NCBI RefSeq assembly: GCF_022810765.1
Contig: NZ_CP094494.1
Coordinates: 2,170,001-2,234,000 of the forward strand
Source of the DNA: Winogradskyella sp. MH6
Lineage (GTDB): Bacteria; Bacteroidota; Bacteroidia; Flavobacteriales; Flavobacteriaceae
DNA: 64,000 bases
Reading direction: 5' to 3'
This document shows positions 7,747 to 15,911 of this stretch, piece by piece. Position 1 is the first letter of the stretch, and the number at the start of each line of letters is the position of its first letter. The position numbers and the translations under genes were made by a program. A model generated the notes under the pieces. That model saw only the letters and a program-made list of their open reading frames with translations. It had not been told where the DNA came from and searched no databases.

Positions 7747-7881
7747 ATGTATATTAGCGGCATTCAGCGAACGCAGAGAGCTAAATGTATATTAGCATCA
7801 TTCAGCGAACGCAGAGAGCTAAATGTATATTAGCATCATTCAGCGAACGCAGAGAGCTAAATGTATATTAGTAGCATTCAG
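7723..7881. repeat. 38-bp tandem repeat, four copies plus a 7-bp partial
   Basis: Copies start at 7723, 7761, 7799 and 7837, and a partial CATTCAG starts at 7875. They are nearly identical: only the last two bases of the unit vary (GG, AT, AT, then AG). Each unit contains the inverted repeat GCTAA-ATGTATA-TTAGC. The first copy supplies the last codons and stop of mnmD. There is no unique spacer between copies, so it is not a CRISPR. Confidence 0.95.
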
Positions 7882-7911
7882 TGGTAAACGTTAAAACCAA
7901 ATTAAAGTCGC

Positions 7912-7941
7912 ATTGAGGGTATATACCATGTAGTATCTTTG
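7912..7941 (+). promoter_or_regulatory. Promoter for the TIGR01777-type gene
   Basis: ATTG (7912-7915) and TATCTTTG (7934-7941) are separated by 18 bp, 28 bp before the ATG at 7970. This fits the Bacteroidetes -33/-7 pattern, slightly short in spacing. Confidence 0.5.
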
Positions 7942-7969
7942 TCATTGAACAAAAGATTAAAGAAAAGTA

Positions 7970-8875
7970 ATGACGGTTTTAATAACAGGAGCAACAGGAT
8001 TGATTGGGCAAGAAATTGTAAAACTATGTCATGCACAAGAGATAACGGTCCATTATTTAACCACTTCAAAATCTAAACTGAGTACAGAAGCCAATTACAA
8101 AGGCTTTTATTGGAATCCTAATACCAACGAGATAGACCACAACTGTTTTAAAGGTGTATCTGCTATAATCAATTTGGTGGGAGCTAGTATTTCTAAACGT
8201 TGGACAGATAAGTACAAAAAGGAAATTCTGAATAGCCGAACCAAAACAGCACAGTTATTACAGGATACAATAATAAAGCATGGTTATGAGATAGAACATG
8301 TGGTGTCTGCTAGTGCTATTGGTGTCTATCCTACAAGTTTAACCAATTACTACGAGGAAGATTCCACGCAGGTTTCAGGTACATTTTTAGGTAAGGTTGT
8401 AGAGCAGTGGGAGACAGCCGTAGATGGCTTTAAAACTTTAGGCTCAAAGGTAGCAAAAGTGCGTATTGGTTTGGTTTTGGCTAAGGATGGAGGTGCCTTA
8501 CCACAAATTGTAAAACCTATAAGGTATGGTGCTGGTGCTGCTTTTGGTGATGGAAAACAGTGGCAAAGTTGGATACATGTACAAGACCTTGCAGGCATTT
8601 TTATATTCTTATTGCAGCACCAATTAGAAGGGATTTACAATGGAGTAGCACCCAATGCAGTAACCAATAAAGAGCTTACAAAAGTTGCAGCTAACGTTTT
8701 AAAACGGCCTTTAATTTTACCAAACATCCCAAAGTTTGTAATGCGATTAGCCCTTGGTGAAATGCACATTCTTTTATTTGAGAGCCAACGCGTCAGCTCA
8801 CAAAAAATAGAAAACAAAGGCTTTAATTTTACCTATGCTAACTTAAGACCAGCTCTGGAGGATTTGTTAGGGTGA
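7970..8875 (+). CDS. TIGR01777 family NAD(P)-binding epimerase-like protein
   Basis: A 301-residue atypical short-chain dehydrogenase. It has the glycine-rich nucleotide loop TGATGLIG (residues 6-13), an INLVGASIS segment, VVSASAIGVYP in place of the usual catalytic Tyr region, VRIGLVLAKDGGALP, WIHVQDLAGIF, and a C-terminal DUF1731-like tail ending in NLRPALEDLLG. This matches the SDR39U1/YfcH family (TIGR01777). Its substrate is not established. It is a single gene with its own promoter and a strong terminator downstream. Confidence 0.88.
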   Translation: MTVLITGATGLIGQEIVKLCHAQEITVHYLTTSKSKLSTEANYKGFYWNPNTNEIDHNCFKGVSAIINLVGASISKRWTDKYKKEILNSRTKTAQLLQDTIIKHGYEIEHVVSASAIGVYPTSLTNYYEEDSTQVSGTFLGKVVEQWETAVDGFKTLGSKVAKVRIGLVLAKDGGALPQIVKPIRYGAGAAFGDGKQWQSWIHVQDLAGIFIFLLQHQLEGIYNGVAPNAVTNKELTKVAANVLKRPLILPNIPKFVMRLALGEMHILLFESQRVSSQKIENKGFNFTYANLRPALEDLLG

Positions 8876-8978
8876 CAAAAGGTTAGGCAATTATTAACAC
8901 AGTCACATTTTATTCTATAATTTTGAGATTTCTGAGTGATTATTACCTTAAGTAGATATTTATAGAAGCAAAAAAAAA

Positions 8979-9005
8979 CACTTACGTTTCCGTAAGTGCT
9001 TTTTT
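8979..9005. terminator. Bidirectional terminator between the epimerase-like gene and yceI
   Basis: The stem CACTTACG (8979-8986) pairs with CGTAAGTG (8991-8998) around a TTTC loop, with an A run before and a T run after. The two genes converge here. Confidence 0.8.
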
Positions 9006-9065
9006 ATTAGAATTTATAATCTCACTTCGAATAATTTCAAGATTTTGAAACCATATCGATAAGCT

Positions 9066-9719
9066 TTATGCCTTATTAGCTACAAGGTTTACAGTTAACT
9101 CAATATCATCATTGATAAACTTATCTCCTAAATCATCAAAAAACGATTTAGAACCATATTTTATGTTCCACTTAGAACGGTCAATAGTAAATGTTTCACT
9201 TCTTAAAGTCATGGTGTCACCATCAATAGACGTTTTTACAGGGAAACTAATGTTGTTTGTTTCGTCTTTCATAGTTAAGTTACCGGAAAGTACGGTTTTA
9301 CCTTCTTTAGTATCTATACCAGTAATTTCAAATGTAGCTGTTGGGAATCCTGCAACATCAAAGAAATCACCACCAGATAAGTGGCCTTGTAATTTAGCAT
9401 TACCTTCATCTTCTACAGGAATATCGGTTACAACTATTGTATTCATATCAATAGTAAAGTTTCCACTTTCTATAGTACCATCGTTTACAGCAATAGTACC
9501 TTCTTTAACACTTATGGTACCTGTATGCGATCCTGTTGGTTTAAAACCTTTCCACATAATAGAAGAATTGTCTAAGTCAGCTTTGTAAGTTACAGCAGTA
9601 GCTTCTGCAATAGCTGCTTCTTCAGCGGCTTTTGTTTCTGCTTCCTCAGCTTTGTCCTTACAGCTAGAAAATGCTACAAATGCTACTAAAGCGGTAATTT
9701 TTAAAAATGTTGTTTTCAT
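9066..9719 (-). CDS. YceI family lipoprotein
   Basis: A 217-residue protein with a lipobox (AFSSC, Cys20), an Ala/Glu-rich linker (about 21-42), and a YceI lipocalin-like barrel (about 43-215): SSIMWKGFKPTGSHTGTISVKEG, LQGHLSGGDFFDVAGFPTATFEI, and TIDRSKWNIKYG. YceI proteins bind polyisoprenoid or similar amphiphilic chains in the periplasm; the ligand here is unknown. It is monocistronic, with a TAACTTTG box upstream. Confidence 0.92.
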   Translation of the reverse strand: MKTTFLKITALVAFVAFSSCKDKAEEAETKAAEEAAIAEATAVTYKADLDNSSIMWKGFKPTGSHTGTISVKEGTIAVNDGTIESGNFTIDMNTIVVTDIPVEDEGNAKLQGHLSGGDFFDVAGFPTATFEITGIDTKEGKTVLSGNLTMKDETNNISFPVKTSIDGDTMTLRSETFTIDRSKWNIKYGSKSFFDDLGDKFINDDIELTVNLVANKA

Positions 9720-9753
9720 GTTAGTGTTTTTTTGGATTTGTTTATTGAAGACA

Positions 9754-9761
9754 CAAAGTTA
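9754..9761 (-). promoter_or_regulatory. -7 promoter box (TAACTTTG) for yceI
   Basis: The minus strand matches TAnnTTTG, 34 bp upstream of the yceI ATG. No -33 match is visible. Confidence 0.45.
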
Positions 9762-9805
9762 ATAATATGCAGCACTAAAGTATTATAAAAAAATGTTAAT
9801 GACAT

Positions 9806-9838
9806 TTTGACATTTTTGTAATAATGGCAGTACTTTTG
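9806..9838 (+). promoter_or_regulatory. Promoter for grpE-dnaJ
   Basis: TTTG (9806-9809) and TACTTTTG (9831-9838) are separated by 21 bp, close to the ideal Bacteroidetes housekeeping promoter. The ATG of grpE is 51 bp further on. No CIRCE-like inverted repeat was seen, so HrcA control is not indicated. Confidence 0.65.
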
Positions 9839-9889
9839 CAACCCTAAATCGTAGATTTAAAATACAGATTCAATATAAAATAAACTCTA

Positions 9890-10435
9890 ATGAGTAAAAA
9901 AGATAAAAATAAGGTTGAAGAACCACAAGTAGAGGATGCTGCAACAGCAACAGCAGAACAAAATCAGAAAGAAGAAAAAACAGCAGAAGAGCAATTACAA
10001 GATCAACTAGCAGCTGAGAAAGATAAATTTATGCGTTTGTTTGCTGAGTTCGAAAATTATAAAAAGAGAACCAACAAAGAACGTATAGAGCTATTTAAAA
10101 CTGCTGGTGAAAGTGTAATGTTGGCAATGCTTCCTGTTTTAGATGATTTTGAACGTGCCTTAACACATATTGAAGAAGATAAAGAAGCTGAGGAGTTACG
10201 TAAAGGTGTGTTATTAATTTACAATAAATTATTAAACACCTTAGAGCAAAAAGGATTGTCTAAAATTGAAGTAAACAAAGGCGATACCTTTAATGCAGAT
10301 GATCACGAAGCAGTTACGCAGATACCTGCACCTAGTGATGATTTAAAAGGAAAAATCATCGATGTTGTAGAACGTGGTTACAAACTAGGAGATAAAGTTA
10401 TCCGTTTCCCAAAAGTGGTTATTGGACAGGCATAA
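9890..10435 (+). CDS. grpE: Nucleotide exchange factor GrpE
   Basis: A 181-residue cochaperone that releases ADP from DnaK. The N-terminal third is a charged Glu/Gln/Ala-rich coiled coil (about 8-60); it is followed by the GrpE core FAEFENYKKRTNKER (about 51-65), LPVLDDFERAL, the KGLSKIEVNKGDTFNADDHEAVTQIP beta wing (start about 123), and the end GYKLGDKVIRFPKVVIG. It is followed by dnaJ 100 bp later in the same direction; dnaK is not in the window. Confidence 0.97.
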   Translation: MSKKDKNKVEEPQVEDAATATAEQNQKEEKTAEEQLQDQLAAEKDKFMRLFAEFENYKKRTNKERIELFKTAGESVMLAMLPVLDDFERALTHIEEDKEAEELRKGVLLIYNKLLNTLEQKGLSKIEVNKGDTFNADDHEAVTQIPAPSDDLKGKIIDVVERGYKLGDKVIRFPKVVIGQA

Positions 10436-10513
10436 ACGATAAATTATTAACGGTTCGTCAGTTAGAATGTCCAGACAGTAAACGTTAGGATATATCGAGA
10501 ACAATAAAAGATA

Positions 10514-10527
10514 CCCACTTTAGTGGG
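10514..10527 (+). promoter_or_regulatory. Hairpin in the dnaJ translation-initiation region
   Basis: CCCACT (10514-10519) and AGTGGG (10522-10527) form a 6-bp stem with a 2-base gap, directly upstream of the ATGs at 10530 and 10536. No T run follows, so it is not a terminator. It could mask the ribosome site; this is inference only. Confidence 0.4.
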
Positions 10528-10535
10528 CAATGTAT

Positions 10536-11651
10536 ATGAAAGAAGATTATTACGATATACTAGGAGTAAGTAAAGGTGCTTCAGACTCAGAAATAAAGAA
10601 AGCCTATCGTAAAATGGCTTTAAAGTATCACCCAGATAAAAATCCTGATGATAAAGACGCTGAGGAGAAATTTAAGAAAGCAGCAGAAGCTTACGAGGTT
10701 TTAAGTAGTCCGGATAAAAAAGCACGATACGACCAATTTGGTCACCAAGCCTTTGAAGGTGGAGGTGGCTTTGGTGGAGGTGGCATGAATATGGATGACA
10801 TCTTTAGCCAATTTGGTGATATTTTTGGAGGAGCTTTTGGTGGAGGCGGATTTAGCGGCTTTGGCGGTGGAGGCAGACAACGTGTCGTAAAAGGTAGTAA
10901 CCTTAGAATACGTGTTAAGCTAACCTTAGAAGAAGTGGCTAATGGTGTAGAAAAGAAGATAAAAGTAAAACGAAAAGTTCAGGCGTCAGGTACAACATAC
11001 AAAACATGTACAACGTGTAATGGAGCAGGTCAGGTAACAAGAGTTACCAATACTATTTTGGGTAGAATGCAAACTGCTGCGACTTGTCAAACTTGTGGTG
11101 GTGCTGGACAGATTATAGATAAGAAACCTTCTGATGCAGATGCTCAAGGTCTAAAAGTTTCAGAAGAAACAGTTTCTGTAAAAATACCAGCAGGTGTTGT
11201 AGATGGTATGCAGCTTAAAGTTACCGGAAAAGGTAACGATGCTCCAGGAAATGGAATTGCAGGTGATCTTTTGGTTGTGATTTCTGAAGAAGAACATCCA
11301 ACATTAAAGCGTGAAGGTGATAATCTGCATTACGACATGTATGTGAGTTTACCAGATGCTGTTTTGGGGACTTCTAAAGAGATAGATACAGTTACAGGTA
11401 AAGTGAGAATTAAGATTGATGCAGGTGTACAATCTGGAAAAATCTTAAGACTTAGAGGAAAAGGAATACCAAGTATTAATGGATACGGTAAAGGTGATTT
11501 ATTGGTACATGTAAACGTTTGGACTCCAAAGACTTTGAATAAAAAGCAGAAGGAATTTTTTGAAAACATGAGAGATGACGAACATTTTGAGCCTAAACCA
11601 GAAAGCTCTGATAAATCTTTTTTTGAAAAGGTTAAAGATATGTTTTCGTAA
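10536..11651 (+). CDS. dnaJ: Chaperone DnaJ (two zinc motifs only)
   Basis: A J-domain cochaperone of DnaK with 371 residues from the ATG at 10536, which matches the family start [10 protein letters not shown]; an in-frame ATG two codons upstream (10530) abuts a hairpin. Order: J domain with YHPDKNPDD (HPD), a Gly/Phe-rich linker ([13 protein letters not shown]), a zinc-finger region, and the C-terminal substrate domains ending in a short tail. The zinc region holds only two CxxCxGxG motifs (CTTCNGAG and CQTCGGAG, 26 residues apart) where E. coli DnaJ has four. This seems normal in Flavobacteriia as far as I recall, but it leaves a single zinc site. Confidence 0.95.
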   Translation: MKEDYYDILGVSKGASDSEIKKAYRKMALKYHPDKNPDDKDAEEKFKKAAEAYEVLSSPDKKARYDQFGHQAFEGGGGFGGGGMNMDDIFSQFGDIFGGAFGGGGFSGFGGGGRQRVVKGSNLRIRVKLTLEEVANGVEKKIKVKRKVQASGTTYKTCTTCNGAGQVTRVTNTILGRMQTAATCQTCGGAGQIIDKKPSDADAQGLKVSEETVSVKIPAGVVDGMQLKVTGKGNDAPGNGIAGDLLVVISEEEHPTLKREGDNLHYDMYVSLPDAVLGTSKEIDTVTGKVRIKIDAGVQSGKILRLRGKGIPSINGYGKGDLLVHVNVWTPKTLNKKQKEFFENMRDDEHFEPKPESSDKSFFEKVKDMFS

Positions 11652-11677
11652 AATCCTAAATGTTAAATAAAAAATAC

Positions 11678-11685
11678 TATCTTTG
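11678..11685 (+). promoter_or_regulatory. -7-like box (TATCTTTG) in the dnaJ/ABC intergenic region
   Basis: A full match to TAnnTTTG with no gene start within 190 bp downstream but a hairpin and a strong terminator soon after. See the small-RNA candidate. No -33 match was found. Confidence 0.3.
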
Positions 11686-11689
11686 AATT

Positions 11690-11778
11690 ATCGCTAATGC
11701 TAATTAGCGGTAATTTTTCTTTTTCATAGCAATTTTTTCCCATCCTTATCTAACCATAAGGGTGGGTTTTGTTTTTTT
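11690..11778 (+). ncRNA. Candidate small RNA, or the structured 3' end of dnaJ
   Basis: A TATCTTTG box (11678-11685) is followed by a first hairpin, CGCTAAT (11692-11698) with ATTAGCG (11703-11709), and then by an 11-bp terminator stem (11739-11766) with a T-rich tail. The arrangement would give a transcript of roughly 90 nt with no ORF. It could equally be the dnaJ 3' untranslated region with two successive terminator hairpins. I do not recognise a known RNA family. Confidence 0.25.
11739..11778 (+). terminator. Rho-independent terminator after dnaJ
   Basis: CCCATCCTTAT (11739-11749) pairs with ATAAGGGTGGG (11756-11766) with one G-T wobble, followed by TTTTG and a long T run. Confidence 0.8.
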
Positions 11779-11885
11779 AGACGCACAGTCTCTTTTTGTT
11801 AAAAATTAGAGAAAGCTAAGTGGCTTTAAATCTTTAACATTTAATATATTTACACACTAACCGTTGTAAAAAAACTACTACTCCT

Positions 11886-12812
11886 ATGAACGATCTGCTA
11901 GTTGCTGATTCCGTATCTAAAAGCTTCGGAAATTTCAAGGCACTAAATGAAGTCTCAATCGCTGTTCCTAAAGGCAGTATTTTTGGTTTACTCGGACCTA
12001 ATGGTGCCGGAAAAACCACTTTAATCCGTATTATCAATCAAATAACCATGCCAGATCAAGGCACGGTTCAGTTAGATGGTCATCCTTTAAAGCCAGAGCA
12101 TATAAAGGATATTGGTTATTTGCCAGAAGAGCGAGGTTTGTATAAATCTATGAAGGTTGGTGAGCAAGCCTTATACTTAGCACAGCTTAAAGGTATGTCT
12201 AAGGCAGAAGCCAAAAGCCGATTAAAATATTGGTTCGATAAGCTAGAGATTGGAGATTGGTGGAACAAGAAAATACAAGAATTAAGTAAAGGACAAGCTC
12301 AAAAAATACAGTTTGTAGTTACAGTATTGCATAAACCTAAACTTTTAATTTTTGACGAACCGTTTTCAGGATTTGATCCTATTAATGCTAATTTAATAAA
12401 AGACGAAATCTTACAATTAAGAGACGAGGGAGCGACTGTTATTTTTTCAACGCACCGTATGGAATCGGTTGAAGAACTTTGCGATCATATTGCATTGATT
12501 CATAAATCGAATAAAATTCTAGACGGTAAGCTCAATGACATAAAGCGTCAATACAAAACCAACACATTCGAAGTTGGTTTGCAATCTAGCAATAGTGATG
12601 CTGTTATAGCTGAAATAAAAAATAAGTTTGAAGTTTTGCCTGCAAGCTTTAAGAATTTGAATGATGATATAAAGCTTAATGTAAAAATTAACGAGTCAAC
12701 TTCATCTAACGATTTATTGTCGTTTTTAGCCTCTAGAGCAGAAGTACATCACTTTGTAGAAGTGATACCAACAGCGAATGATATTTTTATTCAAACTGTA
12801 AAAAACAACTAA
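11886..12812 (+). CDS. ABC transporter ATP-binding protein (ABC-2 exporter, NatA-like)
   Basis: A 308-residue ATPase. Walker A is GPNGAGKTT (about 38-46), the signature is LSKGQAQKIQ, Walker B is LLIFDEPFSGFDP, and the switch His is in STHRMESVEELCDH. A C-terminal extension of about 90 residues is typical of the DUF4162-tailed NatA/YhaQ group. It pairs with the ABC-2 permease that starts 3 bp downstream, forming an exporter whose substrate cannot be told from sequence. It heads a tight seven-gene run to 19378. Confidence 0.92.
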   Translation: MNDLLVADSVSKSFGNFKALNEVSIAVPKGSIFGLLGPNGAGKTTLIRIINQITMPDQGTVQLDGHPLKPEHIKDIGYLPEERGLYKSMKVGEQALYLAQLKGMSKAEAKSRLKYWFDKLEIGDWWNKKIQELSKGQAQKIQFVVTVLHKPKLLIFDEPFSGFDPINANLIKDEILQLRDEGATVIFSTHRMESVEELCDHIALIHKSNKILDGKLNDIKRQYKTNTFEVGLQSSNSDAVIAEIKNKFEVLPASFKNLNDDIKLNVKINESTSSNDLLSFLASRAEVHHFVEVIPTANDIFIQTVKNN

Positions 12813-12814
12813 AA

Positions 12815-14128
12815 ATGAATCATTTACCACTCATTATAAAACGCGAATACCTCACTAAGGTAAAAAACAAGTCTTTTATTATAATGACGTTTTTGAGTCC
12901 GCTAATTATGATTGCGCTTATTGCTGTTGTGGCTTATTTGTCACAGTTAAACAACGATAAAAAACGAACTATTACCGTATTGGATGAATCAGGTTTTTTA
13001 AAAGATGTATTTCAGAATACAGAAAATACAACCTATAATAATCTGGAAGATTTTAGCTTAGAGGATGCCATGAAATTGGTAAAGGAAACTAATAATTATG
13101 GCTTGCTGCATGTAACAAAAGTAGATTCTTTAAGTGAGGTTTCTAAGCATATTAAGTTTTACTCTGAAGAAACCCCTTCATTAACCGTAATTTCTAATAT
13201 TGAAGGTAAGATAGAAAAACATTTACGCGATATGAAGCTTCAAAAAGATGGTGTAAGCCCGGCACAAATTGAAGCTGCAAAAACAAATGTTGATATTGAA
13301 CAAGAAAGCTTTGATGGGCAGAAGAGTTCTAAATTAGATAATATAATAAAGCTTGCCTTTGGTGGTGTTGCAGGCTACTTGTTATTTATGTTTATTATCA
13401 TTTACGGTAATATGATAATGCGTAGCGTTATTGAAGAAAAAACCAGTAGAATTATTGAGGTAATTATTTCTTCGGTAAAACCAATTCAATTAATGATGGG
13501 TAAAATAATAGGCACATCATTGGCTGGTGTAACTCAGTTTGCAATTTGGGTAATTTTGGGAGGTGTGCTAATGATTGTGGTTTCAACAATTTTCGGAATA
13601 GATTTAGCACAAGCATCTGCTCCGCAACAAGAATTAATGAATCAAGCTATGCAAGCTGATGGTGCGCAAGCCATAGCCGAGAATCTCATAAACGGAATTA
13701 GCAACTTGCCAATTTTAAATCTAGTAATTGCCTTTATATTCTTTTTTATAGGAGGCTATTTATTGTATAGCTCGCTTTATGCTGCCATTGGTGCTGCTGT
13801 AGATAATGAAACTGATACTCAGCAGTTTATGTTGCCAATCTTAATGCCTTTGATTTTAGCGGTCTATGTTGGTGTGTTTACGGTTATTGAAGATCCTCAT
13901 GGTACAGTCTCAACGGTATTTTCATTCATACCTTTAACATCTCCTGTAGTCATGTTAATGCGTATTCCTTTTGGAGTACCACTTTGGCAACAAGGTTTGT
14001 CTTTGTTACTTCTTATTGGTACATTTATGTTTGCAGTTTGGTTTGCTGCCAAAATTTATCGTGTTGGAATTTTAATGTATGGTAAAAAGCCAACATACAA
14101 AGAACTATTTAAATGGTTGAAGTATTAG
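12815..14128 (+). CDS. ABC-2 type permease (NatB-like)
   Basis: A 437-residue membrane protein: one N-terminal helix (about 22-44), a large extracytoplasmic domain (about 45-175), then five to six helices in the C-terminal half, with the VIEEKTSRIIEVIISSVKP coupling segment typical of NatB/YhaP permeases. It begins 2 bp after the ATPase stop and must be its partner. mscS follows after 7 bp. Confidence 0.9.
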   Translation: MNHLPLIIKREYLTKVKNKSFIIMTFLSPLIMIALIAVVAYLSQLNNDKKRTITVLDESGFLKDVFQNTENTTYNNLEDFSLEDAMKLVKETNNYGLLHVTKVDSLSEVSKHIKFYSEETPSLTVISNIEGKIEKHLRDMKLQKDGVSPAQIEAAKTNVDIEQESFDGQKSSKLDNIIKLAFGGVAGYLLFMFIIIYGNMIMRSVIEEKTSRIIEVIISSVKPIQLMMGKIIGTSLAGVTQFAIWVILGGVLMIVVSTIFGIDLAQASAPQQELMNQAMQADGAQAIAENLINGISNLPILNLVIAFIFFFIGGYLLYSSLYAAIGAAVDNETDTQQFMLPILMPLILAVYVGVFTVIEDPHGTVSTVFSFIPLTSPVVMLMRIPFGVPLWQQGLSLLLLIGTFMFAVWFAAKIYRVGILMYGKKPTYKELFKWLKY

Positions 14129-14135
14129 TGATAGT

Positions 14136-15011
14136 ATGCAAGGACTAAGTGAAATAGAAGAAAAAATAACCGAAAGCTCTGTATGGGAAAATACCAAGAA
14201 CTTTCTTAGTCTGCATATAGACTTTACTAAAGACATTAGCATTTCAATTTTTGATATGCTAATTGTTATTACGGCCATTGTAATAACAACTGTTGTTTTA
14301 AAAATACTTCTTAGGATTATTACCAGAAACTTACCAGAAGAAGATAAGGGTAAATTCAATGTGGTTTACAGCTACTTTAGATGGTTAATTTATATTATAA
14401 TTTTACTCGTTACCTTACACTCAGTTGGTGTTAATGTTACAGCTGTTTTTGCTGCATCAGCAGCACTATTAATAGGTGTTGGTTTAGCGTTGCAAACCCT
14501 GTTTCAAGATATAATATCTGGAGTGTTTATTCTTATAGATCAATCTGTTCATGTAGGTGATATTATTGAAATTGAAGGAAAAGTAGGTCGTGTAGAAGAG
14601 ATTAAATTAAGAACAACCAGAGCTGTAACTATAGATAACAAAGTATTGGTAATTCCTAATCACTTGTATTTGACCAATTCGTTATACAATTGGACACAAA
14701 ACGGAACCTTAACCAGAGAAAGTGTAGATGTTGGAGTTGCTTATGGTAGTGATGTGCAGTTGGTTAAAAAATTGTTGCTTCAGGCAGCAAGTTCACATCC
14801 AGATGTGATTGAAATTCCTGAACCATTAGTGCTGTTTACAGATTTTGGTGATAGTGCGCTTAATTTTAGAGTAATATTTACCTTAAACGATAGTTTTAAA
14901 GCATCTTTTCCTAAAAGCGATATTCGCTTTGAGATTGATAAACTATTTAGAGAAAACAATATTACCATTCCGTTCCCACAACGCGATATTCACATCATAG
15001 AAAAGAAATAG
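14136..15011 (+). CDS. MscS-family mechanosensitive ion channel
   Basis: A 291-residue channel. It has transmembrane segments at about 37-62 and 76-98, then the pore helix VTAVFAASAALLIGVGLALQTLFQDIISG (about 104-132), and the cytosolic beta/alpha cage with GDIIEIEGKVGRVEEIKLRTTRA (about 145-167) and PNHLYLTNSLYNW. These are the hallmarks of small-conductance MscS channels that vent solutes on hypo-osmotic shock. Its length matches E. coli MscS (286). It sits between an ABC exporter and an outer-membrane protein in the same tight run. Confidence 0.93.
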   Translation: MQGLSEIEEKITESSVWENTKNFLSLHIDFTKDISISIFDMLIVITAIVITTVVLKILLRIITRNLPEEDKGKFNVVYSYFRWLIYIIILLVTLHSVGVNVTAVFAASAALLIGVGLALQTLFQDIISGVFILIDQSVHVGDIIEIEGKVGRVEEIKLRTTRAVTIDNKVLVIPNHLYLTNSLYNWTQNGTLTRESVDVGVAYGSDVQLVKKLLLQAASSHPDVIEIPEPLVLFTDFGDSALNFRVIFTLNDSFKASFPKSDIRFEIDKLFRENNITIPFPQRDIHIIEKK

Positions 15012-15018
15012 AGTTTAT

Positions 15019-15909
15019 ATGTTTTTACGCTTTAAGAAATGTCATACAATGCTTATTCTTGTAATAATGTGTTGTGTGTATTCTGCAAAAGCGCAGCTTA
15101 CAGATTTAGCACGTTTAGAATATTCGTTTATTCCTAATAATAAGTCCGAAGACCAATATACTAGGCTGAGAGCATTGTTTAATTACCCAATAGAGACAAG
15201 TAAAGATTGTTACTTGGTTTTAGGCGCGGAGTATAATAGAGTTATCCTGAATTTAGAGGATGATTACCCTTTTGATACCTCACTTTTAGAGACTATAAAT
15301 ATTATTGATTTTAGTATAGGTTATACCTTTAAATCGAGTAATAAATGGCGTTTGGGATTAAAATTCAATCCAAGAATTGCTTCAACATTAACCAATAAAT
15401 TAACTTCTGATGATTTTTTTCTTAATGGAGGTGTTTTTGCAATACATGATAGAACAAAAGATGAAAGTGCTAAAAAACCATATCGTTTGGTTTTAGGTCT
15501 TACCTATAATTCTACTGTTGGGCTGCCAATTCCTTTGCCTTTTATAAGCTATTACAGGCGTGTTAATGAAAACTGGTCTTTTAATGCTGGTGTGCCTAAA
15601 TCTAATATTAAGTATTTTTTCAATGAAAAAAATATGTTGCAGGTATTTACTGGTCTAGATGGCTATTTTGCACATTTGCAACGTCCACAGCAAGTTAACG
15701 GAAAACAAGTAGATAATATATCATTATCTTTAGCTGTTGGTGGACTTGGGTATGAATATTGTTTTACAAAACACTTAGTAGCGTATATGTACACAGGTTA
15801 TACATTTAGGTTAAATAATGCCTTGCGAGATGAAAATAGAGATGAGGTTTTTAAGCTAAATGATGTAAACGCTTTTTATTTAAGAACAGGATTAAAATTT
15901 AAAATATAA
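15019..15909 (+). CDS. DUF6268-like outer-membrane beta-barrel protein
   Basis: A 296-residue protein with a signal peptide ending near SAKAQ (about residue 26), followed by alternating hydrophobic beta strands rich in aromatic residues, e.g. YRLVLGLTYNST, ISLSLAVGGLGYEY and LVAYMYTGYTFRL, and a strand ending in LKFKI. This is the pattern of a porin-like outer-membrane barrel; it resembles the DUF6268 family as I remember it. It is not recognisably PorP/SprF. It lies 7 bp after mscS and 2 bp before the response regulator, so it is co-transcribed with both. Confidence 0.6.
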   Translation: MFLRFKKCHTMLILVIMCCVYSAKAQLTDLARLEYSFIPNNKSEDQYTRLRALFNYPIETSKDCYLVLGAEYNRVILNLEDDYPFDTSLLETINIIDFSIGYTFKSSNKWRLGLKFNPRIASTLTNKLTSDDFFLNGGVFAIHDRTKDESAKKPYRLVLGLTYNSTVGLPIPLPFISYYRRVNENWSFNAGVPKSNIKYFFNEKNMLQVFTGLDGYFAHLQRPQQVNGKQVDNISLSLAVGGLGYEYCFTKHLVAYMYTGYTFRLNNALRDENRDEVFKLNDVNAFYLRTGLKFKI

Positions 15910-15911
15910 AT

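Noticed and set aside
7723-7881. A CRISPR array
   Set aside because: The 38-bp units are directly adjacent with no unique spacers, and there are no cas genes.
9112-9588. A 158-codon ORF on the plus strand opposite yceI
   Set aside because: Fully antisense to a well-recognised YceI gene; no family and no promoter.
10436-10529. A CIRCE or other heat-shock operator before dnaJ
   Set aside because: No long spaced inverted repeat of the CIRCE type was seen here or before grpE; only the short hairpin is present.
15019-15909. A PorP/SprF partner for the T9SS substrates
   Set aside because: It is a barrel-like protein of similar size, but I could not see the PorP/SprF pattern and it sits in another operon. 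Left as DUF6268-like.
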